Source of the DNA: Epichloe hybrida
Lineage: Eukaryota > Ascomycota > Sordariomycetes > Hypocreales > Clavicipitaceae
DNA: 64,000 nt
Reading direction: 5' to 3'
Assembly (NCBI GenBank): GCA_019022495.1
Contig: JAFEKR010000010.1
Coordinates: forward strand, 2,039,506-2,103,505
Numbering within the stretch: the stretch's first letter is position 1; every line of letters starts with the position of its first letter. Under the pieces are notes generated by a model. The model was not told the DNA's origin. It saw nothing but the letters and a program-made list of their open reading frames with translations, and did not search any database. Shown here piece after piece: positions 1 through 11,531 of this stretch. The position numbers were made by a program, and so were the translations under genes.

Positions 1-3000
1 TTAGCTATTATTATTAACTTCATTAAATTCAACCCCTTCGCACTAGTGTAACGTTCCTTAGTGTAACTAACAGTAATTTAGTAATAGTATAAGCTAGCTT
101 TATAATAGTTTTAGCTATTTATTAAACCTAGGTATTACTTACTTCCTAGGTAAAGATAAACTAAGTTAAATTATTATTTATAGTCCTTATACTATAAAAA
201 AATTTTATAACTAGGTTATTATAGCTATAGTAAGTAAGTATAATCTAGGTAAGTATAAGCTACTATACCTTAAAGGCACCCTAGGCATAGGCTATACTTA
301 TAGGGGATAAGGCTAGAGGTTAAGCCTTAGCTAGGTTAACTTAAGTAATAGCTAATATACTATTAAAATACTTATAGTATTAAATAAAAGTTTTAGTAAG
401 AATAGTATATTATCCCTTAGTAAATATAGTTTACTTTATAGCTAAAGTATTAATAGCTTAGCTAATAGCTAAAAAGGTCTTAAGATATTTAAAGGCTTAA
501 TAAAGTTTTAAGTTAGTATTATATAAGTATATTTCCTAAATATATAAGTAATAAGTAATATAGTATAAGGTATAGGCTTAGTTTACCCTTAGGGTATAAG
601 TATATTTTCCTTTAGTTTAAAGGTTATTAATCTAAGAACTATAAGGGAACTTATACTCCTTATTATTAAAAAGGGCTTTATTATTAAAATTACCTTCTAG
701 AATATAATTACCTAAATAAGTACCTTTAGTAAGGTTAAGAGAAGGAGAAAAAGGGGGTAAAGGCATACTAGTAATAGCTTAGCTAGTAATTATAATAATA
801 TTAGTTATAATAGAATATAAATAAGGTATAAAAAGGAAGCTTTAATATTATATAATAATTAATAGGAAAAGATAAGAAAAGTATAAAAAGAAAGTATTAT
901 AGTATTATAGGGAATAAAGGAAGTAAAATTTATAAAGAGAAAGTAAAATATTTATATCTCTAGAGAAATTAGTTAGGCTTTAGTTAAAATAAATTTTTAT
1001 TATATTTATAATAGTAAGCTAAAGATAAATAAAGGTAATATATTATATAATAAAGAAATAAGTAGTTAGTAATAAGGGGGTTATTTAAGGTAAAGTTAAA
1101 ATTTAGTAAGTAAAGGATAAAATATAAGATTAAAGTAAAGGTAAAATACTAAATAAGGTATAAAAATAGCTAGTAATAAGGGTAAAAAAGAAATAAGCTA
1201 GTATTTTTAAGGGGTAAAGTTAAATTAAAGTAAACTTACCTATAGGGTAAGAAAAGGTAAAGTAAGGTAAGCTTATACTAAAAAAATTTATAGCTTATAT
1301 AGTATAAGCATAACCTTACTAAATAGCCTATATAATAAGGGATAGCTTTACTTATACTTTTCTAGGAATATATATACTAGGGGCTTATATTTATTATTTA
1401 CTTACTTTAGAATAAGAGAGAGAAGGGAGGGATAAGTAAGGGAGTATATTATAGACTTAAGCTATAAGCTTAAGTTAAGCTCTAGAAAGTATATAAAAAG
1501 TCTCTAAAAAGTATATAAACTATATATAGTAAGGTTAGGGCTATATATAGACTATACATAGGCTACACATAAGCTACTATAAATCTAGGTATTATGTAAC
1601 CCCTAGTATAGTTCTCTTCTTCTTCTATAAGAATAATATTCTTACTTTCAACGCTTATATGCAGTAGCCATAAGGCTAGTTTATTACACTTACGCCTAAA
1701 TAGTGCCTATAAATAGCTATAAAAGCTATAAATTATTTAGCAAGCCTAAATAGCCTTATACTAACTCTTCTTATTTCTAGTGTATATTTATAAATAACTA
1801 ATAAGTTACTGCTAAGTATATCTATTATTTAATAAGCTAAAGTAATCTATAAAGCTACTAATAAAGTTTAATAACTTCTAGTAAAGCAATAAACCTATAA
1901 TAGCCTAAATACCTTACTTATACACTAGCTTTTACTATAGTTAAAAGTATATATTTAGAGAGAAAAGAATAAATAGTATAGCCCTTATAGGCTTCTTACT
2001 ACTAATAGAGAGACCTATACTCTTTAATTACCTTAAGGACTAACTAGATTCTAGTTAATAGTTATAAAACTATATTATTATAATCTATACTAAGCTAAAA
2101 AACCCTAAGAATTAGCGCCTAAAGATAATAACTAGGTTATAGAAAGTAATAAGCTTACTATTAAGAAAACTACCTTAGAAGCTTTAAGTAAAGAAGCCTT
2201 ATAAGCTAAAAGGAAATATAGTAAACTATAAAAGAAGCTTATAGTTTATTTTATATAAGAAAAAGATAAAACCTAGAATAATAAATATAAATCTAGCGCT
2301 ATAATATTTCTTATAAATAAAGATTAGGATAAAGCTTTAATAAAGAAACTTATAGCTAATAGAATACTAAGTAAAGTGTTTCTAATAGTAAAAGAAAAAG
2401 CTAATTAAAATCTAGCCCTTTAGTTATATTAAGAAAGGAAGATTATAACGCTAACTAAACCTTTTAAGTAATTAGACTAGGTAAAAATTAACACTTTATA
2501 AGCCTATAATATGTTTAGATTCATAATCTTTAATCTAGAAAAGTATAGTAATAAGAGACTCTTTAAATCTTATATAGTTAGAGAGATTAAAGGTAAGGGA
2601 ACTGTAGCATTATATAAGAAGTTATAACTTATAATCTAAGGGACTAATAATAAAGGGAAGGAAGTAATTCTAACCTAATCCCTAATAATTTAATATTTAA
2701 GTTAGCAATTAATTATAGTAATATTACTATTACTTAAACCCTAAAGAATCCTCCTTTAAATTAGAGATATTATATAGGTATATATATAATTAAAAATAGA
2801 ACTCACTAGGTTAATTATTATAATATTACCTAAATAGATAGTATATCTATTTCCTAAAGGCATAGTTATAGAAGTTATTAAATCTCTGTATAAAATTACT
2901 AAAGTAAGAACCTACTAGTAAGTAACTTACTTCTATTACTATAAAGACTATCTTAATATAATAACCTTAACCTATAACTATTAAAAATAAGACCTATTTT

Positions 3001-5200
3001 TAGCCCTTTCTAGTTAAAGGACCTTTTTATTACTAGCTTGCATTGCAAGCCTGACAGCTACACTGCAGCTGTCAACGGTCGCGAAGGTAGCCGTCAATAG
3101 CTACGTCGTAGCTGTTAACAGCTGCGACTAACCGTGTGAATAACTAATTCAAATCAATTGTGGATTATTTAATTGCGTTGTAGCTGCAAGCGTAGCTATA
3201 ACCACAGCGCTACTAGTAATTAGGTAAGCTAGGGTGACGTAAGCAGGTTACCCTGTACACAGGTTACCCTATAGCTATCTTTAATAGCGATTTTCTCTTT
3301 AACTAGAGATTGTACAAAAGTCTTGCATATAGCAAATTAAAGCTAGAAGATAGGGCTTTTATTTAATGTAAGAATATTTTTTAGACTAAAACTTAGTGCA
3401 TATAGGTTGCTAGTTTGTATGGTGGTGAGTTGATTTTTTGGATTTTACATATAAATAAATTTTGCGGAAAATAAAAAGTGGCCTATAAGACCTCTCTAGC
3501 AGTCTAGATTTACTAATACAGTTAGTAGGTATATAAGAGGAAGAAGATCTTTTTAATCTAGCTAGATAGCTAGGCCTCTTAATCCAAATAGCCGCATTGC
3601 CTGTATAACGTCACTAAAATTAATTCTATTAGTATATAAGATATTGTAAAAGTTATCTAGATTGAATTCTATTAGTTAATAACTGCCATAAACTTCCGTT
3701 GCGTTGCGTTAAATCTTTAACGTGATGGTTCTATTAGTCCCTGACCGTAGAGCTGCACCTGTACAACTGTTGCCAGCTAGCAACTAGCTCCCTACATTTC
3801 AATAATAACCTATACCTATTAATTACTACTTCTAAAGATAATAACCTCTTTAAAGTAATTAAAATATAAATAGATAATATACTAGGCCTTAGTAACTAGG
3901 ATTTCTATAACCTTAAAGAGAAAGAGCTTAAGAAATACTAATATAATCATAAAGGAATCTCTAAATAAGAGCCTTAAGACCTTTATTAATATAAATAAAG
4001 CTATAATTTATATTAAAGGCTAGGTAAAGAGGCTAGAGACTAGATAAACTAGATAAAAAGTCTAGGTTAACTATTACCTAAGCTAATAAGAGGCTTATAT
4101 TTGCTAATTAAATTTACTTATGTTCATTTCTGTTTTTATTATGTTTTTAAGCCCTTTAGAGCTCTTAAGTTAAACCTCTTTTTAATCCGTGAATTAACCT
4201 CTCCCTCTCTTCCCTTTATTAATAACTAATAAAAGCCTAAATTTAATATCTAGGCTTACTTTTTATTAATAAGCTTATAAGTAAGTTATATATATATTAG
4301 ACTTACTTCTTTCCTTATTTATTAATTATATTTACTTTACCTTACTTTCCTTTTTAAAAAGAGAAGTTACTAGTGTTATAATACCTAGGTTAATACTAGG
4401 TTAACTACTAAGGGAAGTAAAGTATATATAGTAGCGCTACTTTATAATTAGCTATACCTATACATAAGGCATATACATAACTTGCAATCCCTTTTCCTAT
4501 AGCTACGTAGCCCTCTAGATAGCTTTATTAATTAACTATTATTATACCTTTAAATTAGACCCTTTATGCACTAGTGCATAACGTTACAATAGCCTTAGCG
4601 GTACTAACAATACTATTAGGAAAAAAATACCAAAAAGTAAAGGTAATATAAATAATAAGATTTATAAGGTAAATAAGAAGAAGATAAAAGAATAGGGTAT
4701 TAGGCTATAAAATACTAAGCAGTTTTACCTTGTGCTTAGGAGGGAAAAACTACACTATAAATACAATTCTTTCCTAAAAACTACACTAACTACACTACAA
4801 ATAATACTCTAGTGGGGCCTCACATTAATCTATTTTAAACTACTAAAGAAGGGAAGAAAAAGCGGCTAAAAGTAAAGCTTTTTAATAAAAAGCGAAATAT
4901 ATATATATAAGTTATATAACTATAAGCCCTACCCTATTATAGGGCTAGATTATGGATTATGGATTAAATATAGGGCCTATGCGAAAGCGCGTGTAGTCTA
5001 ACCTTCTGGCATCTGCTAGGCATTTGCGGCTGCAAAGCGCGATTTATATTGTGCTTGTTCAAAAAAAAATCTATATATTAAAATTATTAATCTAATAATA
5101 CCCTAGAGTGTGTAGAATATTATGCTTTTAATTTATATAACCTTATCATGTCTCTAGAGAAATATTAAGAATAATGCTAATAAGGTTAAACTTAACAGCG
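1..5200. repeat. AT-rich, RIP-degenerated repeat block
   Basis: The stretch is almost entirely A/T with TpA dominating and stops in every frame, and no gene is visible. This is what remains of transposons after repeated C-to-T and G-to-A transition. A slightly less AT-rich patch lies at about 3030-3250. Positions about 33-75 and 4558-4610 resemble each other in direct orientation (both contain the core GCACTAGTG followed by AACGTT). They could be terminal repeats of a decayed element of about 4.5 kb, but the match is too short and mutated to be sure. The family of the elements cannot be read. Confidence 0.8.
4740..4818 (-). repeat. Terminal-repeat fragment of a TIR element
   Basis: Read on the minus strand, this stretch matches 13466-13545 on the plus strand. 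Both start with a variant of ACTAGAGTATT, then TGTAGTGTAGTTAGTGTAG, then TTTTTAGGAAA. The same AGAGTATTGCACTACA-like end appears inverted near 22566 and 22955. It therefore looks like the end of a family of terminal-inverted-repeat elements. The rest of this copy cannot be followed in the surrounding AT-rich sequence. Confidence 0.5.
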
Positions 5201-5357
5201 TCATGGTCATGGATTTTTACAGGAGGAGGAAAAATTGAAGTCAAATCAAAAACATAAGTTTCGTGCAAACAAAACAATATCTATAGTAGACTATCATTGA
5301 GATGTAAAGACTACTAGCTCCAAAAGATTACCCCATGTGTTCCCATCTTTCCTTTTC

Positions 5358-8300
5358 TTATCCCAGAAACTCAGCAAACTGCATAAACTCGCCATCATTC
5401 ATCATCGCATCCAGTTCCTCGGGTAACGTCCCCAGCATCAACTCAACACCGCCATCCTCTCTCATGGGATAGATGAACAGTGCCCTGAACGCGTTATTCA
5501 GCCAGTCCATCTGGAGCCTTACTGCCTCGGGCGCTTCGAACACGTCACCGCCAAAGGGGCCCATATCGCTCGTTTGAAAGAGCATCATGTTATTGAAGAA
5601 CGAGTGCCAGCCGTCCTGGACGCCCTGGCCTAGGAACGCTGTCGAGTGCATCAGACTGAAGGCGTCGTGGACAAGCTCTTGGTTAACTCGATTGCGCGCC
5701 TCGCGGCAGACTTGGGCAATTTTGTAAAGGGCTGTCGTTGAAGAGCAGAGCTCCGAGACGGACATGTACTGCCGGTTCATGATAACGCAGTTGGCCATGT
5801 ATGTTGGCGGAAGTTGCGAACTGAAGTAGGGCCGCGCGTCGGTAGGCATCTCGATGATCGCCGCGTCATCGAGGGAGGAGTGCTCTGGACGGCGGCGCGC
5901 CCGGATAGCGGCGCGCCAGCAGAAGGCTTGCAGCACGTCGCCGAGCGACAGCGACCCCTTGCTAAGACTTCCCGGGTCCTCGGCAAGCTCGACGCTCTTC
6001 TGAAGTCTCTCCAGTTTCTCGGCCGAGATGAGGAAGGTTGACGACGTCATCGTGCGACCATCTGTCCGCGCCTTAGGCGGCCAGTCCTCCGTGAGGGGGA
6101 GGCGAGGCGGCTCGGGAAGATCACGAGACGAAGATGCCTTCTTCGTCTTGAGCTTAGGGACATGTCCGTTGACCGCGGATACTTCTACCTTGTCATTCTC
6201 CTTCTCCTTCTGCCTCAGTGCCGCATCCGCATATGGCAAGAACCCCCAAACCCTCGGGTCGACCTCATCCGCCGGCTTCGCGAAGCCCTCCAGCTCGTAT
6301 AAAATGGACAGCATATCACGATTGAGGCTCTCTGGGTGCAGCCACTCGCACTTCGCAGACTCATCACCCTGGACGAACCGGCAGCACTCTGCCCAGACCC
6401 TCAACGCGATCAAGACGCCGATGCCATCGCACGACTGATGATGAACATTGAAGGCCAACACGCAACCGCCCTCAACGAAGTTAGCTTGCGCGTAGAGCAC
6501 ATCCGTGGGCAGGTCGGGCCACGCGGGACACGTAGTGAGGAGCTCATCGCGGTACGCCGAGGTCAAGAATCCAGAGGCTCGCTGCTCGGCATAGGATGGC
6601 AGGACGGACGAAAGGTCGCGGAAGCGCAGCTGTCTTGGCGCGTCGGGGAGAGAGGTACCCAAGGCCGTCGAGGGGAGGGGAGGTAGAGTGATGCGAAGGT
6701 CTCCCTTCTTGTATCCTATCTCGTGCTCCGAACAGGGTATGACTTTGCCCCCGAGATCCGGCACTATCTCCATGGCGCGAACCAGGCCCCGCTGGAGCAC
6801 TCTATACGCCTGCTCGAACGAAACGCCTGGACGAAGGGGTAAGGAGAAGTAAAACCCGGCGTACACGTTCCCGCCTAGCAGATCCATTGGGCTCAGCTTG
6901 GAGGATAGACGAGCCTTGTGCCGGTTCGTCAGCTCTCTGATCTTGGCCATCTGCGAATCTTGTTGGTGCTGCTCGGTCGACGAGGTAATAGTGCCATTCG
7001 TTGTCGCCGCTCTGCTCTCGGCAACCAATCGCACGACAGTTGCAGCGATCCCCTCAACCGTCGGGCTAGCATAAAAGCTTCTCGGTACAAGCCTTCCCTT
7101 CAAGTCTGTAGCGGCCGCAACCTCCTTGACGGCGCGGAACACGAGCAGCGAGTCGAACCCAAGAGTGAATAGATCAGTGTCCGCCGGCGCGTCTTTGACC
7201 GCAGGCACGACCGAAGCGAGTATATGGCGGACCGCGCGCGTGGTCGAGTCCAAGGAGGCTGTGTTGATCGCCAGGAGCCCAAGCGCCTTAACTTCGGCAT
7301 TGGTCACATCCTCTGCGCGTGACTGGTAGAAGCGCTCGATGTAGTCGGCGTACAGCGCCATGGTGGCCCGCCGCTTAATCGTGCGCTTATCGGTACGGAT
7401 GAATGGCTTCCCCGGTTCGGAAAAGGTAATATAGTCCCGGTGCACCTGGTCCTTGTGCAGAGACAGGGAGTTGGCCCTCTCTACCACGGCCCAGATGCTG
7501 TCAAAGAGCGCGTCGTTGTCGTCCCTTTTGTTTCCAGGGTCTTTCAGCTCGATGAGCAGCCCGGCTTGGGGCTTGCCCGATCCGATCTGTGGGATGATAT
7601 ATCAGCATCATTGATCGGCCAGTTGCTTGTAAGCCGTCAACTTCTGAAGGGTTTCTGGGCTTACCATTAGACAGCCATCAATGGCCGGGTGGGTTGTGAC
7701 GAGGGCCTCAGTATCCAGGGGCGAGATTTTATATCCATTCGAAAGGACCACAATATCATCGCTGCGGCCGTGATAGGCCCAGAGCCCCGGCTTAGTCGGG
7801 TGCTGAACGTACAGATCTTTGAAGTTAAAGCTCTTCTGATCTGGAAAGGTTTGAAATAGCCCTTGGAATAGATCCGCGTGCTCGTTGCGATGAATCCACT
7901 GTTCGTAGAGACCGGGCTCAACCTCCTTAAACTCGAAACCGGACCAGGGGTGAAAGGCAAACCAGTGCCAATCTTGTCTCTCGACCCATAAATTGCCGAT
8001 AAACAAACCTTCAGACGTGCCGGTAAGGTTCAAAACGCGAATAAACTCGTTCACTTTGGAAGCCATAGCTGGGCTCACAGGTCCTGGAAGGTAGTTACAC
8101 CTGTTAACATACTGAAGTGTAAAGGATTGCCAAGGTATTTTGTCGTCGTATTTCAGACACAAGGTACCTAACAAAAGAAATAGGTACTTCGGGGACGAAT
8201 GCCTTACCTCCCGATGCACAGATGAATTTCGACCGGCTTAACTTTGGCAAGATGTCGGGCGCTTCGCCAAGCTCGTCAGTTAGCGAAGGAATCATGCTCC

Positions 8301-9407
8301 AGATGTCGATCTTAGCGTGTTCCGCAAGGGAAGATATGAGCTCCAGATTGGGTATCACGTCTCGGGGTCCCATGACGCAGTGTAGCCCGAACAGCGCCGG
8401 TATAACCACGTCCATCAAAATCCCCGCTCCCTTCCACACATGTCAGCACTATACCAACTCTGTCAGACGTGATTGACTGGGTAGGAAACCTACATGGCTC
8501 ATCGGGAACGCTGAGTATATCGTGTCGCCCTCATCCCACCCTTTCGTCCAGGGATGCATGCCCTCATGAGGGGGCAGCAGCCGGACGGCGTCCATAGTAC
8601 CAATCAGCCCGTGGGACCACGTGATGGGCTTCGGCAGGCCGGTTGAGCCCGAGGTGTGCAGCACGCAGAACGGGTCATTTCTCGCATCTTCCCAGCGCTT
8701 TGTGTAAGGGAAACGCTCCACTTTCTCCGTCTCGCTCTCGGCTTCGGGAAGAAGCTCGTCCAGCTCGGGCAAGTCTATGACTTGCATGGGACGTTGCTGC
8801 AGGAAGACATTCACGAGCTGTGCTGACTTCCCGTCAGCAGGGTTGACCCAGATGTTGCATTTTGCCGCCTCAAGAACGGCCAGAGCGCCCTCGATACTGT
8901 TCTTTGGGGAGAGGAACAAGGCCTGTGGGGATATGGGTTAGACAACAGAGTCATTGGAGACACATTCACTGTGAGGAGGAACGAACAGTGCAGTTGGCTT
9001 TGATACAGGCATATGTCAACAGGATCTGTCGGAGATCGTCTAGATGCAGATGGGTGTCGTTAGTCGAATATCTCGAATTTGAGAGCTCAGAGCCGCCTAG
9101 AAAGCGGTACAAGCGCCCAGATATCCCATGATCCCCTGGTCCTGGTAGAAAGAAACTTACGAGGCCCGATATAACCCACGGCGCGGATTTCTGGATTCTC
9201 TCCTAGCTCCCGGCGGAGTAGCCAGGCCGTCTTGTCGACCGCTTTTGTAAAAGCACGAGCAGATACATCGCGAAAACCCTGGGACAGGTCCGAGGACTTG
9301 GCCACCGAGTAAAGGATGCGATTGGGCTCGGCAGAGGCGAGGTCGTCCAAAATCTGGGGAATCAGTCTGTTCCCGTAGTGTGCTGACTTTGCCATGCCGA
9401 CAGCCAT
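5358..9407 (-). CDS. NRPS-like synthetase: adenylation, thiolation, C-terminal acyltransferase
   Basis: Predicted to activate a carboxylic acid as its adenylate, load it on a phosphopantetheine arm and transfer it to an acceptor. Six exons keep frame: 9407-9161, 9039-8987, 8922-8494, 8430-8208, 8083-7665, 7586-5358 (1,199 aa). Introns are 63-124 bp; the first has a GTAAGT donor and a CTAAC branch point. The adenylation domain (about 1-540) shows the P-loop LHTSGSTGLPKP (188-199), GRSDDIVVLSNGYKISP and a terminal RTDKRTIKR. The thiolation motif LGFDSL places the phosphopantetheine serine near 603. The C-terminal half carries HHQSCDG (839-845), the HxxxDG centre of PF02458-type acyltransferases, and there is no reductase or thioesterase. 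The start could also be Met5 (9395). It lies divergent to the isocyanide synthase gene, and its substrate is unknown. Confidence 0.9.
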
Positions 9408-9895
9408 AGCTGCTAGTACGACCAGGACGCGGATGAGAAGATTCTAACCTCGGATGAGCCTCCGTGGCGAATGATGGCACAATGAATCACAATATTGAAA
9501 GAGCGTCCAAAGTAGACGAAAGCATAGCACCAGAGCTACGAAGCGTAAATGTGATGTATGCCTATGTTTTAATATACATATATATAAACATATCAAGGAC
9601 TCCACACCTATATAATGTTGCAGATGCGGCCCTGACGGCACGTGGATAGGTACGTTTTCTTAGTAACGCCGTCTATCTAAGAATTCTAGGCTGGCTGACC
9701 ACTTGCATGAGCTAAGTCCCGAAAGAGGAGATGACCGAGGGCCAGGACGATTGCCTAGGCTGGCTAACCCCGCTACAGGGTCCGATTCCCCGGGAAAAAA
9801 AACTAGGATGGCTTCCCTTTTCAGCCCCGGTTCTAGCTGACAGTAAGACTAGGTGAGATACCCACTGGTACAGTCAAACCGTCAGTCAAATTGTA
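9408..9895. other. Upstream region of the NRPS-like gene
   Basis: Balanced base composition and no gene. A 15-base string, CTAGGCTGGCTGACC with one variant base, occurs twice (about 9687 and 9755), and CAGTCAAA occurs twice at about 9871-9890. These may be regulatory, but nothing in the sequence identifies a known site. Confidence 0.4.
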
Positions 9896-10034
9896 TATCT
9901 CCTTAGCTGTTGTGCACCTTGTGGGTCTGTGGGGTTCGCATATTGTATGTATCTTTAATTTACTTTTATCTAATTGGATAAATATAGACCCTAGTTAACG
10001 TGACTCCACAAGGTGGACAACAGTTAAGGAGATA
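9896..10034. repeat. Foldback (MITE-like) element of about 139 bp
   Basis: The left arm (9896-9923, TATCTCCTTAGCTGTTGTGC onward) is the near-perfect reverse complement of the right arm (10006-10034). They are separated by an AT-rich centre. The short length and inverted ends suggest a non-autonomous DNA transposon. It lies at the edge of the AT-rich block between the two biosynthetic genes. No convincing target-site duplication was found. Confidence 0.55.
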
Positions 10035-10880
10035 GGATAGCTAGTCTTATACTTAAAGGTCTTAAAGAATTAATTAATCTAAATAACTATAAGAGAAAAA
10101 GGAAAACTATATATATTAAATAATTTTATTTATAATTAAATATAGAAGTTTATTTATAAATAATATATAATTTTATATTTATAAGAAGCCCTATTACTAA
10201 AGCTATATTTAGAGGGTTTATAAGCTAACTAGTTAATACCCTTATTACTAAAGAAGCTTAATAATAGTTAAATAAATACTCTTTATAAGAATATCTTATA
10301 TAAAGAGCTTAAAGATCTCTTTATATAAGGGCAAAAGATATTATATACTTTATAAAGTAAATAAAACTCCCTAGGCTTAAAGATAATAAATATAATATAT
10401 AAAGACTAATACTTGAGTTACCTTATATAAAAAGCTTAGTATGTTATGGCTTGCTCCGAAAGGTTATAGAACAAAGTGATAGCTAAGACTATTGCAGTTG
10501 CTACTAGATAGATACTAGCTAAGGGCAGGTATGTAAAGGTTTTAATCTCTAACCTAGCACTAATAATATATATAGTCTTTAATAAATACCTTACTTTATA
10601 AGCATATAGCTATCTTATAGCTAGCTAGCCTTTTTATTATTTACATAGCTTAAAGGTTCTCTAAACACCTGCTTTAATAAACATCCTATTTCTAACCTCT
10701 GCGCTCCTAACATAGTATTAATTTAATCTAGGATTTATTTACAATAAACTCTATTATTATAAAGGGATTTAATTTACTCTTAGAAGCTCTATAGGTTTTT
10801 TTAAAAATATAGTATAATTATATTATATAAAATTATATTATAAAAATTATAAAATTACAAAATTGTAAAATTATAAATAA
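10035..10880. repeat. AT-rich RIP-mutated intergenic block
   Basis: A-T dominated sequence between the NRPS-like gene and the isocyanide synthase gene. It contains the solo LTR described separately and otherwise no readable element or gene. Confidence 0.7.
10442..10712. mobile_element. Solo LTR, heavily RIP-mutated copy
   Basis: This 271-bp element is collinear with 21753-22022 and differs almost only by C-to-T and G-to-A changes. It starts TGTTATGG, ends CTCCTAACA, and is flanked by a perfect 5-bp duplication TAGTA (10437-10441 and 10713-10717). TG...CA-type ends, 5-bp duplications and no internal coding sequence are what recombination between the LTRs of a retroelement leaves behind. It lies between the NRPS-like and isocyanide synthase genes. 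Confidence 0.8.
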
Positions 10881-11201
10881 GGGGTTAAGGGATTTTTTTG
10901 TTTTAGCAGCTCTTTGCGGGACCTCTCTAATGTGCGACCGTATATGTCCGCTCGCAGTCGCATTGAAAGACCCTCCAAGATTCCCTGCTACTAACATAGA
11001 CATTAAAGACTACACCCGTCGCAGGATTGGATAGAAGCCACCGGGTACAACTTCGCAACCCAAGGTGTCGAATCCGGTGTCAGTGACTAGGCGACGGCAA
11101 AGTCGTCCGATCTGGTTTGTCTCCAAAGGGAAATCCTCCTAGCGCAGACGTCAGGCTGGACGCCTACCTAATTGAGCAATGGTCCTGTGGGAAGTTGCCG
11201 G

Positions 11202-11236
11202 ACCCGTCAGCTGAGGTAAAACCCGTCAGCTGAGGT
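11202..11236. promoter_or_regulatory. Duplicated 16-bp motif upstream of the isocyanide synthase
   Basis: The 16-mer ACCCGTCAGCTGAGGT occurs at 11202-11217 and again at 11221-11236 with 3 bp between. Each copy holds the palindrome CAGCTG. It lies about 300 bp upstream of the start codon. The spacing suits a paired transcription-factor site, but a chance duplication is possible. Confidence 0.35.
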
Positions 11237-11380
11237 GAGGACAACCACCCTTGCAAGACACAGCCCCAAACGATTGGGACAGTTTGCCATTTTGTTAAGT
11301 CTGGAATCTGGGCTCCGGAGATGATTCGTTTTGAGCAGGGTTCAGAACGACGGCCTATTCCCAGTCACAAGAACCAGGAC

Positions 11381-11391
11381 GTATTTTATAT
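11381..11391 (+). promoter_or_regulatory. Candidate TATA-like element of the isocyanide synthase gene
   Basis: A GTATTTTATAT run sits about 145 bp upstream of the proposed start codon at 11532, in otherwise balanced sequence. Position and composition fit a TATA-like core promoter. This rests on the string alone. Confidence 0.3.
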
Positions 11392-11531
11392 CCATCGCTC
11401 TTCTCACAGAGATTAATATCTATCAAGATACTCCACAACACACTTTCAGTGTTACATCGTCCAAAGGTCTTTGCCTTGCCAATTCTTGACTTGCTCTTGT
11501 ATCATACGTGCTTTCCGTACCTGTCACGAGT

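Noticed and set aside
10880..11531. Copper-response (Mac1-type) box ahead of the isocyanide synthase
   Set aside because: Only loose matches such as TTGAGCAA and CTTGCTC were found, not a convincing TGTGCTCA-type site.
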